Positions 36,592 to 44,702 of a stretch of DNA of 64,000 nt are shown in pieces. Under the pieces are notes generated by a model that was given only the letters and a program-made list of their open reading frames with translations, had not been told where the DNA came from and searched no databases. Source of the DNA: Actinomycetota bacterium (lineage in GTDB: Bacteria; Actinomycetota; Acidimicrobiia; Acidimicrobiales; Ilumatobacteraceae). The stretch is from the NCBI GenBank assembly GCA_016700055.1, contig CP064997.1:558001-622000 (forward strand), given 5' to 3'. The translations under genes and the position numbers were made by a program. Within the stretch, counting starts at the first letter, position 1, and each line of letters starts with the position of its first letter.

Positions 36592-36764
36592 CAGATGTCG
36601 ACGATCTCCGCGTCGACGATGTCCGCGTCGTCGGCGTCGCTGATGACGAGCCCACCGTCATGGACGTAGCCGATGCCGTCATCGAGGACGATGAGAAGGT
36701 CGGGGCAATGATCCACGCACAGCCCCGCTCCCGTGCAGCAATCCTGATCGATCCAGATCCTCAT
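36591..36764 (-). CDS. Small ferredoxin-like protein
   Basis: 57 aa: MRIWIDQDCCTGAGLCVDHC followed by P and a strongly acidic tail. D-x-D-C-C-x-G-x-G-x-C-x3-C-P matches the N-terminal cluster motif of the one-cluster ferredoxins that serve actinobacterial cytochromes P450. The usual last cysteine, near the C terminus as C-P-x-x-A-I, is absent, being replaced by an Asp-rich end (DADDADIVDAEIVDI). Cluster type is therefore uncertain. Its stop overlaps the lactamase/propeller start (TGATG). No P450 is seen nearby. Confidence 0.65.
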   Translation of the reverse strand: MRIWIDQDCCTGAGLCVDHCPDLLIVLDDGIGYVHDGGLVISDADDADIVDAEIVDI

Positions 36765-36822
36765 GCGGATCCCTCCAGCGAGATGGTACGTCTGCGACCG
36801 CCGGACCGGGGTCGGCCCACGG

Positions 36823-36957
36823 CTAGTTGGCCAGGATCGCTCCCGCCGCGACGAGCGTGACCGTCAGCGTGGTAAATACGACGAACGCTGTGCTGGCAAC
36901 GCCAAGACGGTCCGTAACCAGGTCTCGGCGATCTTGGCCAGATGGCCGTGACGTCAC
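36823..36957 (-). CDS. Possible 44-aa single-pass membrane peptide
   Basis: Starts GTG, basic N terminus (RPSGQDRRDLVTDRLG), then one hydrophobic span STAFVVFTTLTVTLVAAGAI and stop. It lies between the ferredoxin and the integrase relic on the same strand. It may instead be a remnant; no family is recognised. Confidence 0.3.
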   Translation of the reverse strand: MTSRPSGQDRRDLVTDRLGVASTAFVVFTTLTVTLVAAGAILAN

Positions 36958-37029
36958 GCAGCCAGGCGATCGTTCGAGCCCGTGAAGCGGGCTACGGAGA
37001 ACGCGGTGCCCAGTCCACCTGACAGGTTG

Positions 37030-37413
37030 CTCACCACGCTCTCGTGCGACCGGATCCGTTCGGCTGACGTCGTCGCCACCGACGACGAGCCCACCCGGGT
37101 TCGAGCCGATCCGGCCGTCGATGTGAGCGAAGCGGTAGAGGCCGCACACCGTCGCTAGCCGACGGTCGATCGTCGAGGCGGCGAGACCGCGTTGTTCCAT
37201 GTGATGCCGGAACAACTCGATGTGCCGACGCGTCGCCGCCAACACCTCGAGACCGACCGAGACGGTCGAGGCGAAGAAGAAGCCGAGATCCTGCCGGTAC
37301 GCCTCAAACGTCCGACCGCTCTAGCGAGCTAGGAACGCCACCGCGGCCAGCTCCGCTTCGTCCACCTTCCGCTGAACGAGTACCTGATGCAGCCCGATCC
37401 GATCCGATGACAT
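37030..37413 (-). pseudogene. Tyrosine integrase relic (N-terminal domain only)
   Basis: Begins MSSDRIGLHQVLVQRKVDEA and reads AFLAR, then a TAG stop where relatives have Tyr, then SGRTFEAYRQDLGFFF, LAATRRHIELFRHHMEQRG and LAASTIDRRLATVCGLYRFA, HIDGRIGSNPGG. This is the SAM-like DNA-binding domain of a mobile actinobacterial tyrosine recombinase. Similarity ends near 37030; the catalytic domain with RHRY residues is missing. It may be what is left of the island's own integrase. Confidence 0.78.
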
Positions 37414-37498
37414 GAGAACCTCCCGAAGGTCGTGGAAACCTTCGCGGGGCTACGACCGTCAACCGGCGTTATGGGATAGTGCACGTAGCCTCGATTGC

Positions 37499-38101
37499 GT
37501 GGCTGCGGAGATCGACGTTGATCCTGCCCGCGAGTGGACGCCTCTCATGCCAAGGGCGCCCGAACGGGTCACGATCGCGGTGATCTCGGAGTGCGCTGCG
37601 CCCGACGACAGTGACAACTACGGGGCGTCAGAGCAGTCGCTCTTCGACCGTACGACACTCGGAGCATTCGCCGCCGCGGGACTGACGTGCGCGTCGCTCA
37701 CCGAGCTCCGCGACCACGGTGTGCACATGACAGTCGCGGTCCGCCACCCAAAGACCGCCGCGACGATCCGAGCGTCGACCATGAAACAGTACGCCGCAAC
37801 GCTCGCAGACGAACTCGCACAGATGCCCAACGCACGCGTCTACGTCCTCATGGGCGACGTCGCCATCGCAGCGGTCAACAACATCGCGCGGCAACGAACG
37901 GGCCAGCGCGTGATCCCAGCCGGTTCCACCTATCGGATCCGCGGCGGCACCTACACGCTGGATGGAATCCGCGTGATCCCGTCATACCTGCAAGCCGGGC
38001 CGGCGTGGTACGTCGAAGCAAGCAAACGTCAGATGATCGCGGAGGACCTCGCGGCAGCACTGCGTATCGCCGGCATCATCGCCAGCGAGGACCACACCTG
38101 A
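37499..38101 (+). CDS. Uracil-DNA-glycosylase-superfamily protein
   Basis: 200 aa. The pattern VTIAVISECAAPDDSDNYG, VYVLMGDVAIAAVNNIARQR, IPAGSTYRIRGG and IRVIPSYLQAGPAWYVEASK then RQMIAEDLAAAL fits a group of small UDG-fold proteins of unknown substrate, with PSYLQ at the place of the glycosylase active-site loop. I chose GTG 37499, giving EIDVDPAREWTPLMPRAPE as the start; an ATG at 37547 is possible. It is divergent from the integrase relic. Confidence 0.7.
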   Translation: MAAEIDVDPAREWTPLMPRAPERVTIAVISECAAPDDSDNYGASEQSLFDRTTLGAFAAAGLTCASLTELRDHGVHMTVAVRHPKTAATIRASTMKQYAATLADELAQMPNARVYVLMGDVAIAAVNNIARQRTGQRVIPAGSTYRIRGGTYTLDGIRVIPSYLQAGPAWYVEASKRQMIAEDLAAALRIAGIIASEDHT

Positions 38102-38504
38102 CGATCTGCCCGACCGGGCAGGATCAGGTTCGGCGTACGTCCCCGAAGTGCCGGTATGGGATGCTTCGACAGGCTCAAGGCAACAGGCTCGTGATGTCGT
38201 CCGTGACGTTGCGACCGCATGTCCGTCTACCAGGTCTGTTGCGAACGTCACGAGGGCGTCTGGCGCCCCCTTGCAGGAACCTCACGCATGCTGACCAGGG
38301 GTTTCGTGGCCGAAGTGCAGGGGGGCTCCACCCCCGTCCATGGACGACTCCCTGCTCAACGGCCGTGAGCATCCGGGAAGGGCGTGCGGAGGGCGTGCGA
38401 GTGGACGGCTCGACCGACGTCAGCTTTGCTGCGGTCGACCGATCCCGTGACGCAGATGTGTCGACTACGCGTACGGTGAGGTGTCAGTTGGTCGACGCTG
38501 AAGG
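38102..38504. repeat. Gene-free stretch with degenerate repeats
   Basis: No gene. Segment 38140-38205 (CCCCGAAGTGCCGGTATGGG and CTTCGACAGGCTCAAGG) resembles 34.14 kb. Segment 38221-38405 (CCGTCTACCAGGTCTGTTGC, GCTGACCAGGGGTTT, CCACCCCCGTCCATGGACGA, GGGCGTGCGGAGGGCGTGCG) resembles 24.65-24.87 kb next to ssrA and 34.26-34.35 kb. Confidence 0.6.
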
Positions 38505-39836
38505 GTGTCCGTGATGATCGAGGTGCAAGAAGCGGTCGAGTTGTACATCTACGGCTATCCGCTCGTGTATTGCATCGACGAGATCGTCAAGCTCACCGGT
38601 CCCGAATCCACGGTGGTCGCGGGTGGGACGCCGTTCAACAGTTTCGGGTTCGCCCGTCATCTGCTCGGCCCCGACGCCAAGTTCGTCTCGCCGAACAACG
38701 ACACGTTGTACGTGATGGCTCCGCTCGACGTGAGCGGCGGTCCGCTGTTGCTGCACACGCCCGACACCGGCGACCGCTACTACGTGTTGCAGTTCGTCGA
38801 CGCCTGGTCGAACAACGTGGCATACGTTGGGCGACGCGCGACTGGGACGGCTTCCGCCGATTGGCTGCTCGCACCGTCGGGATACACCGGCAAGGTTCCC
38901 CCGGGCGCGACGGTGATCGAGCTCCCATCCGATGTCGCGGTGATCGTGGGGCGGGTGCAGGTTGACGGTGAAGCCGACCTGACGGCGGTCCACGCTGTGC
39001 AGGATCAGTTCACGCTCGCCCCCATCCGTGGGAACACCTCGACCGTCGGGGCGCCGAGCATCGACGCAGGTGTGTCCGACGAGCTGGCGTTCTGGGAGCG
39101 GTTGCGCGTGTATCTACGCGCATTCCCTCCGCCGGAGGGCGACCGCGACTTCGTGAACCTCGCAAGCAGGGCTCGCCTGCTGGACGAGACGTCATCGTTC
39201 AAGGACCCTGACCCGGCGCAGACCGCAGTGCTGACCGAGGGCGCCGCCACGGCCAAGGAGCTTCTCGAGTCGCTGGTGTCAGGCGGCGGTGGGGAGCCCG
39301 GCGCGTGGACGTCGGCGCTACACATGTTCGACTACAACCTCGATCGCTGCGGGCCCGGGACGATCGACTCGCCCCAATGGAAGATCCCTGACCGCAAGAA
39401 GGCCTACATCACCCGCGCGGTCGCAGCTCGAGCCGGGCTGTGGGGCAACCACGGATACGAGGCCGACTACGAGATCGTCCACCAGGACGACACAGGCCAG
39501 ACGCTCAACGGCGCCAACCGTTATGAGGTGACGTTTGACCCGCCGCCACCCGCCCACGCGTTCTGGTCGCTGACCATGTACGACACCCCCGACTACTACC
39601 TCGTCGACAACCCGATCGACCGATACTCGATTGGTGACCGCACCCCCGGCCTTCGCTATGCCGACGACGGCTCGGTGACCATCTACCTCCAGGTCGATCG
39701 GCCCGACGCCGACAAGGTCGCCAATTGGCTACCTACTCCGCCTGGCGACTTCCGGCCGATTCTGCGCATGTACGAACCCGGCGCGGCCGTACTCGACGGC
39801 ACGTACCCACTCGCGAAGATCAGACGAGTCGACTGA
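38505..39836 (+). CDS. DUF1254/DUF1214-domain protein
   Basis: 443 aa. N-terminal DUF1254 (ELYIYGYPLVYCIDEIVKLT, FARHLLGPDAKFVSPNNDTL, DTGDRYYVLQFVDAWSNN) and C-terminal DUF1214 (GANRYEVTFDPPPPAHAFWSL, TMYDTPDYYLVDNPIDRYSI). The family is widespread and uncharacterised; some members are exported, but no signal peptide is seen here. GTG 38505 and ATG 38514 are both possible starts. Confidence 0.88.
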   Translation: MSVMIEVQEAVELYIYGYPLVYCIDEIVKLTGPESTVVAGGTPFNSFGFARHLLGPDAKFVSPNNDTLYVMAPLDVSGGPLLLHTPDTGDRYYVLQFVDAWSNNVAYVGRRATGTASADWLLAPSGYTGKVPPGATVIELPSDVAVIVGRVQVDGEADLTAVHAVQDQFTLAPIRGNTSTVGAPSIDAGVSDELAFWERLRVYLRAFPPPEGDRDFVNLASRARLLDETSSFKDPDPAQTAVLTEGAATAKELLESLVSGGGGEPGAWTSALHMFDYNLDRCGPGTIDSPQWKIPDRKKAYITRAVAARAGLWGNHGYEADYEIVHQDDTGQTLNGANRYEVTFDPPPPAHAFWSLTMYDTPDYYLVDNPIDRYSIGDRTPGLRYADDGSVTIYLQVDRPDADKVANWLPTPPGDFRPILRMYEPGAAVLDGTYPLAKIRRVD

Positions 39837-39891
39837 CCGCTCGACCGCCATCCTGCTACGCCACGACGTTGCCGAACGCGAAGGAAGGGCG

Positions 39892-40329
39892 TCACCGACG
39901 CTCGAGGGTGGCTGGAGCGACCGAGAGGCCGACCGCAGCGGCGCCAGCGTGCAGGCGCTTGTCCCAGACCGCGACCGTGAGATCTGCCGAGGCAAGTGCG
40001 AGTGCGCTGGCGAGATGGACGGCGTCGGCCCCGCGGAGCTGATGAGTCGCTGCAAGGGAGCCGGCAGCCCGCTCGACGTCGGCTGACAATTCGACCGGGC
40101 GCATCGACGCCCAGAACAGCTCCAAGTCAGACCTCGCCGAAGACACTTCCGATTTGGTCAAGTCGCGGTTCCGGCCGGCCGCCTCGAGCGCTGCGCACAC
40201 TTCGGGATAGGCCAGTCGACTCGACAGCGCCACGTCACAAGCGTTCCACAACGTGGCGGCGATGTCGGAGCCGATCTCGTCGAGTACGAGCTTGACGAGA
40301 GCGCTCGAGTCGAAATAGACGAGGGCCAC
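39892..40329 (-). CDS. PIN-domain toxin (VapC-like)
   Basis: 145-aa PIN ribonuclease: opening YFDSSALVKLVLDE with the first acidic residues, a middle PEVCAALEAAGR with Glu, and HQLRGADAVHLASALALA with the late Asp. VapC-type toxins cleave tRNA or rRNA. It lies 2 bp after its antitoxin on the same strand. The acidic residues look intact, so it is likely functional. Confidence 0.88.
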   Translation of the reverse strand: MALVYFDSSALVKLVLDEIGSDIAATLWNACDVALSSRLAYPEVCAALEAAGRNRDLTKSEVSSARSDLELFWASMRPVELSADVERAAGSLAATHQLRGADAVHLASALALASADLTVAVWDKRLHAGAAAVGLSVAPATLERR

Positions 40330-40331
40330 GT

Positions 40332-40610
40332 TCAGCGACGCTGCTCGCTGACGATGTCCGCGACCGGTCGCTTCGGCGTCGGCCGGTGTCGGTCACCCGC
40401 GACCGGCCGGGTCGATCGGGCCGGGCGACTGATGACGCCCTGCGCGGTCAAGCGCTCGATGACCGGAGTCGAGTCGAGAGCGACGATTCGCGCAACCGGG
40501 GTTCCTCGATCGGTGATGATGACGTCGTTTCCCGCGCGTGCCGCCTCGATCCACCGACCGAGGTTGGCTCTGAGCTCCGTGACTGCAACGTCCACGACGC
40601 AAGTGTACAT
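40332..40610 (-). CDS. Phd/YefM-type antitoxin
   Basis: 92 aa: VDVAVTELRANLGRWIEAAR followed by AGNDVIITDRGTPVARIVAL, the Phd/YefM DNA-binding fold, and a disordered Arg/Pro-rich tail that should bind the toxin. It precedes the PIN toxin by 2 bp. A GTG at 40593-40595 is the more typical start; the ATG at 40608-40610 adds five residues. Confidence 0.85.
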   Translation of the reverse strand: MYTCVVDVAVTELRANLGRWIEAARAGNDVIITDRGTPVARIVALDSTPVIERLTAQGVISRPARSTRPVAGDRHRPTPKRPVADIVSEQRR

Positions 40611-40722
40611 CCCAGTGACCCACGATTCGTACAGATGGCTACTGCACGTTCCCGCTTCGCTCGCATCACATGCAATAACGTGTTCGTCGCGCGGCGAAGC
40701 ACGCTGGACGGGACGGAACTCA

Positions 40723-41187
40723 GTGACGAAATACGAACTTCGGTCCGACGAGGCAGTGCTCCTTCAAGCTGAAAGGGTGCAGCGACGCGAGGGAAAGCGC
40801 GGCGGGTCAGACGGGCTGATCTTGACTAACTTGCACCTCATCGTCTTGGATCGCGGTGTCCTTGGCAGGACAGAGGCTGAGTACCTTCCGCTCAGCCGGG
40901 TGAAGGTGGTCGACGGCCAATCTCAGGCGCTCGCTACGAAGAGTCGTGGCGGCCAACCGCAGCTGGAAGTCTTCTTTCTCGACCGGCACGAGGTGTTTAC
41001 GTTTCAATCTGGCGGCAAGCGCGCCGCCGTGAAGTGGGCCAACGCCATCAACTCGACGGTGACCGGACGCGGGGCCGAGGTACAGAAGCCGGCAAACCTG
41101 GCCCTTCCAGGCACTGAACTGGTTGTCGAGACTCTGAGAGACACCGTCGGCCAAGTGATGAGGACTCTTCGCAACAAGAAGAGCTGA
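40723..41187 (+). CDS. Bacterial PH-domain-like protein
   Basis: 154 aa from a GTG. Residues ~1-115 form a PH-like beta sandwich ending in a helix: LLQAERVQRREGKRGGSDG, LILTNLHLIVLDRGV, YLPLSRVKVVDG, QLEVFFLDRHEVFTFQS and KRAAVKWANAINS. Bacterial PH domains of this type turn up in membrane- and defence-associated proteins, but no function can be given. It is convergent with an unknown gene 49 bp away near the right island boundary; base composition looks lower in GC than the backbone. Confidence 0.6.
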   Translation: MTKYELRSDEAVLLQAERVQRREGKRGGSDGLILTNLHLIVLDRGVLGRTEAEYLPLSRVKVVDGQSQALATKSRGGQPQLEVFFLDRHEVFTFQSGGKRAAVKWANAINSTVTGRGAEVQKPANLALPGTELVVETLRDTVGQVMRTLRNKKS

Positions 41188-41236
41188 GCTGAAGCGCACC
41201 GCTTAGAGTGTCAGCTTTCCGCGACGCGCCGACGAA

Positions 41237-41884
41237 CTACTTCCACCCCTTGCGGGTCTGCGGGAAGATGGCCCGGATGTGTAAACTGGTCGCTCCTGAA
41301 CTCTGCGACCCTCCGCCCAGGTCAAAGCCGAGACCCTTGAGCTGGAGCCCGAGGCTGCCGTCGACTGTGTGACTGCGGTTGCTCTTGATGTTGATATCGA
41401 CGTCAATCACACCATTCTCCAGAACATTGGCCACAGCAGCGGCGAAGCCAGGTTCGTCGGGCCAGCGCAGTGGCCGAGGGTCGCGTGGTGCGCTGCCCGC
41501 GCCCGTGTGCCGGTAGTCGAAGCCACTGTTTTCGAGGCGCTGCTGAGTTAGTTCTCCCCGATTCCTCCTATCGATCTTCGCGCGGAAGCCTCGTCGAGTG
41601 GTGACCTCGCGAAAGGTTTCGCAAGTGATCGAGGATGCCCCGAGCGCACTCATGATCCGGAGTGCCTCGTTGTATCGGTCCCGGAGCGACCACTCGTCGT
41701 ACTCACCGAACGGAACGAGGAGCGATCCAGCCGAGCTTGGCGCTCGAACGTAGACCAATGACGGTCGGATTGCACCTTCGGTCGACCTCGACTCACCAGC
41801 CAAAGACATGGGCAGCTGGAGAACCTCCACTTTGCCCTTCAGCGGCACCTCGTCCCCCTCGTAGTACGCGACAAGCTGGCTCAA
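41237..41884 (-). CDS. Unknown 215-aa protein at the island edge
   Basis: No family recognised. The probable start is a TTG at 41882-41884 preceded by GGAAGG. The first half is mixed alpha/beta (VYVRAPSSAGSLLVPFGEYDE); residues ~95-125 are rich in Arg (RRGFRAKIDRRNRGE); the second half, GVIDVDINIKSNRSHT then LGLQLKGLGFDLGGGSQSSG, looks like an extended beta sheet. No signal peptide or membrane span. It faces the PH-domain gene and is next to attR. Confidence 0.55.
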   Translation of the reverse strand: MSQLVAYYEGDEVPLKGKVEVLQLPMSLAGESRSTEGAIRPSLVYVRAPSSAGSLLVPFGEYDEWSLRDRYNEALRIMSALGASSITCETFREVTTRRGFRAKIDRRNRGELTQQRLENSGFDYRHTGAGSAPRDPRPLRWPDEPGFAAAVANVLENGVIDVDINIKSNRSHTVDGSLGLQLKGLGFDLGGGSQSSGATSLHIRAIFPQTRKGWK

Positions 41885-42093
41885 CCTTCCACCCCCCAGC
41901 AGCGCGGCCCCGCCAGCGCAGTCACGGGCGCAACAGGCGTCTGACGTCCGACCATCGGACGCACCCTAGATGACCAATTCCGGACCCTCGGTGGTCGCAG
42001 GCGGCGAAGGAGGTGCTGCAGGATGCGGGCGGCGACGAGTTGGAGTCCCCTCTCGCCAGGTTCTGCCGTCAGCGCCGACCAACCTTCATGGGG
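41885..42093. other. Gene-free right edge of the island
   Basis: No gene recognised between the unknown protein and attR. Confidence 0.4.
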
Positions 42094-42112
42094 CGATTCC
42101 CCCCAGCTCCAC
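42094..42112 (+). repeat. Putative attR
   Basis: Exact 19-bp copy of the tmRNA 3' end (CGATTCCCCCCAGCTCCAC). Flanking bases do not extend the tmRNA, so it is not a second tmRNA gene but the distal attachment site. Confidence 0.75.
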
Positions 42113-42113
42113 G

Positions 42114-42284
42114 AAAGGGCCCCGTGAGCCGAGCTGGACCCCGGACGGAACGCGGATCATTGCTTCGATCGGGGCGGTCGAAAACGGCCGAGCCGTCGAC
42201 GTCAAGATCGCGTACGTCGACCCGGTCACCGGCGAGATCGACGAGACGGCCGCCCCCGGAGCGATGCCTGCACTCCAACCCTGA
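42114..42284 (+). pseudogene. PD40/TolB-type C-terminal fragment
   Basis: About 50 codons reading EPSWTPDGTRIIASIGAVEN then GRAVDVKIAYVDPVTGE and a stop. The WTPDGTRI motif is a PD40 propeller blade. The N-terminal part is missing because the frame begins at attR. Not the same sequence as the propeller gene at 34.5 kb. Confidence 0.5.
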
Positions 42285-42429
42285 ACAGATCTCCCGATCA
42301 TCGCTCGAACCGGGTTCGGACATCGCCCAGCGCGATGAGTCGACATGGGGGAATGCGATCTGCACTGGCATACAGCGCGGATCGGTCGGCCAGCCTGTCA
42401 GAATTACCTTGGCGAGTTGAGGGGGCACG

Positions 42430-43284
42430 GTGCGCGTCGATATCGGTGGCGGGGTTCGGTTGTACGTTGACGTGACGGGCTTCGCGCTCGTACCGGTCGA
42501 TGGCAAGTTGGTGGAGCGGCCGACGTTGCTGCTGTTGCACGGAGGGCCAGGGCTCGACCACGCGACCTACAAGCTCGGATTGCACGAGCTGAGTGACGTC
42601 GCGCAGGTGATCGTGTACGACCACCGCGGGCAGGGGCGCAGCGACCGGCGGGTTCCGGAGGAATGGAATCTCGACGTTTGGGCCGACGACGTCGTTCGAC
42701 TCTGTGATGTGTTGGGCATCGACAAGCCGTTCGTGTTGGGCAACTCGTTCGGTGGGTTCGTCGCTCAGCGGTACATCGGACGTCATCCCGAGCATGCCGC
42801 CGGTGTCGTGCTGGGTTCGACGGTGGCGCGATGGGATCGCGAGGCGGTGCTGGCGAAGTTCAACGAGTTGGGCGGGGAGACGGCGGCCCAGGCGGCGGCG
42901 GCATTCTGGGCGGAACCGACCCCGGAGACACGTGAGGTGTACCTCAGCGTGTGCGGTCCGCTGTACACCCAGTCGCCCGGCAACACCTTCGAGATGATCG
43001 AGATGATCAGGACCCCGGAGCTCTTCGCGCATTGGAATGCGGGCGAACACCAGACGATGGATCTCCGAGCCGATCTCGGACGTGCCGAGTGTCCGGTGCT
43101 CGTCCTCAGCGGGGCGCACGATCCGGTCTGTCCAATGTCAGGTTCCGAGGAGATCGTCGAGTCGCTCCCGGCGCACCTCGTGCAGTTCGAACGCTTCGCG
43201 CACAGTGGCCATGGCGTCTTCCGCGATGAACCCGCCCGCGCCAAGGCAATCCTGCGCGACTTCATCACACGCGAACACAGGTAA
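42430..43284 (+). CDS. Alpha/beta hydrolase, proline-iminopeptidase-like
   Basis: 284 aa from GTG. Oxyanion motif LLLLHGGPGLDH, YDHRGQGRSD, nucleophile elbow GNSFGG, Asp in GAHDPVCP and His in HSGHGVFRDEP. Layout fits the S33 aminopeptidase/epoxide-hydrolase-like group; the HGGPG motif favours an iminopeptidase, but the substrate is not certain. Cytoplasmic. It starts the region right of the island. Confidence 0.85.
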   Translation: MRVDIGGGVRLYVDVTGFALVPVDGKLVERPTLLLLHGGPGLDHATYKLGLHELSDVAQVIVYDHRGQGRSDRRVPEEWNLDVWADDVVRLCDVLGIDKPFVLGNSFGGFVAQRYIGRHPEHAAGVVLGSTVARWDREAVLAKFNELGGETAAQAAAAFWAEPTPETREVYLSVCGPLYTQSPGNTFEMIEMIRTPELFAHWNAGEHQTMDLRADLGRAECPVLVLSGAHDPVCPMSGSEEIVESLPAHLVQFERFAHSGHGVFRDEPARAKAILRDFITREHR

Positions 43285-43287
43285 GGC

Positions 43288-43455
43288 CTACGTGACGTCG
43301 CGACGCATCGTTCGAACGACGCCGGCGGCTAGCGGGACCACGACCCAGAAGAGGCCGTAGACCGTCCCTGCAATAACTCCGCGTGTGTCACCATGCTGTG
43401 AGCGGCGGATCGTGTCATATGCCATAGCTCGGAGCTGCCAGAGGAGGGTCGCCAT
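43288..43455 (-). CDS. Possible 55-aa small membrane protein
   Basis: Short frame ending RGVIAGTVYGLFWVVVPLAA with Arg on both sides of one hydrophobic span. Its ATG shares the CATG of the FAD-oxidoreductase start on the other strand. Coding status is doubtful. Confidence 0.3.
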   Translation of the reverse strand: MATLLWQLRAMAYDTIRRSQHGDTRGVIAGTVYGLFWVVVPLAAGVVRTMRRDVT

Positions 43456-44686
43456 GGACTTGCACGATGGCGTGCCGTTCTGGCCGCGCCGCGACGGCAT
43501 CCTCGGCGTCTGTGGTCGCTTGGCGGGCGATGCTCGGTGTGACGTCCTCGTGGTCGGTGCCGGGATCACCGGCGCACTGACCGCGCTCGAGCTGTCCGGT
43601 CGTGGCCTGGACGTGGTTGTCGTGGATCGCCGCGACATCGGGGGAGGCAGCACGTCGGCGAGCACGTCCATGCTGCAGTACGAGATCGACGAGCTGCTGA
43701 TCGATCTCATCCGAGTTCTCGGAGTCGACGATGCGACGGTGGCTTACAGGGAGTGCGGGCGCGGGATCGAGCTCGTCGAACGAGCGACCCAGACCATCGG
43801 GCAGATGTGCGGCTTCCGACGGTCGCCGAGCGTGTTCATGGCGATCAGACGGGCCGATGTCGCGACGCTGCGGGAGGAGTTCGACGCGCGCCAGGCGGCC
43901 GGCTTCGAGGTCGAGTGGCTGGATGGGACCGTGCTGCGCGAGCGCTGGGGACTGACCGGGGTCGCGGCGATCGAGTCGGCGCTCGGAGGATCGGTCGACC
44001 CGTACGCGCTCGCCTTCCAGGCCCTCGGCGTGGTTCGCCAGCGCGGCGGTCGGGTGTTCGAACGCACCGAAGTCGATCGCTTCGAGTTCTCCACCCGACG
44101 CGCCGTCGTGACCACTGGCGGCGGAACGATCACCGCCAAGCACGTTGTGCTGGCGACCGGGTACGAAGTGGCCGAGCTGCTCCCGAAGCTGGCGTTCAGC
44201 TTGCACACATCGTTCGCGCTCGTCTCCCAACCGATCGACTCCCTGAGACGGCATTTCCCGGACGGCCTCCTGTTCTGGGACTTCGACGACCCCTACCTCT
44301 ACGGACGAACGACCGACGACCAACGGCTCTTGATCGGCGGAAAGGACGAGAACTACCGGGATCCGCTCCGACGAAGGCGGGCGCTGCCATCCAAGACACG
44401 TGCTCTCGCCGCGGCGATGTCTCGACGGCTCCCGGATCTCGGGCCAGTCGAAGTGGCTTTCAGCTGGAGCGGCACGTTCGCCGAGACGCCCGACGGCCTC
44501 GCCTACATCGGCTCCCACTCGCAATTCCCGCGCTGCCAGTTCGCGCTCGGGTTCGGTGGCAACGGGATCACCTACAGCGCTCTCGCGGCGCAGTACATCG
44601 CCGATGCCCTCGACGGCAGCGGAGTCGACGACGCGGCCCGGCTCTTCCGACTCGAACGACCAATCAAGAAGCCGAGCGTCGGGTGA
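43454..44686 (+). CDS. FAD-dependent oxidoreductase (DAO family)
   Basis: 410 aa. N-terminal Rossmann motif CDVLVVGAGITGALTALELS and VVDRRDIGGGSTSAST; a middle substrate domain; late VLATGYEVAELL and the C-terminal IGSHSQFPRCQFALGFGGNG typical of glycine-oxidase/GlpD-like enzymes. The substrate is unknown. ATG 43454 has GAGGAGG upstream. The next gene follows after 16 bp on the same strand. Confidence 0.88.
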   Translation: MDLHDGVPFWPRRDGILGVCGRLAGDARCDVLVVGAGITGALTALELSGRGLDVVVVDRRDIGGGSTSASTSMLQYEIDELLIDLIRVLGVDDATVAYRECGRGIELVERATQTIGQMCGFRRSPSVFMAIRRADVATLREEFDARQAAGFEVEWLDGTVLRERWGLTGVAAIESALGGSVDPYALAFQALGVVRQRGGRVFERTEVDRFEFSTRRAVVTTGGGTITAKHVVLATGYEVAELLPKLAFSLHTSFALVSQPIDSLRRHFPDGLLFWDFDDPYLYGRTTDDQRLLIGGKDENYRDPLRRRRALPSKTRALAAAMSRRLPDLGPVEVAFSWSGTFAETPDGLAYIGSHSQFPRCQFALGFGGNGITYSALAAQYIADALDGSGVDDAARLFRLERPIKKPSVG

Positions 44687-44702
44687 GCACCCAGGCCGGA
44701 GC

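Larger units (their letters stand above)
24620..42112. mobile_element. Genomic island integrated at ssrA
   Basis: About 17.5 kb between exact 19-bp direct repeats of the tmRNA 3' end. Contents are accessory: SARP-type regulator, hydrolase lipoprotein, IS3 element, toxin-antitoxin genes, several relics, and a decayed tyrosine integrase at ~37.0-37.4 kb. Because the integrase has lost its catalytic domain and has a stop codon, the island is probably immobile now. It is not shown that the relic integrase is the one that inserted it. Confidence 0.72.

Noticed and set aside
36823..37245. One continuous 140-codon protein
   Set aside because: It joins an integrase fragment to unrelated sequence, and the upstream part has a stop codon; treated as a relic plus a possible small peptide.
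42091..42115. Second tmRNA or tRNA gene
   Set aside because: Only 19 bp match and the flanks do not form the rest of the molecule; read as attR.
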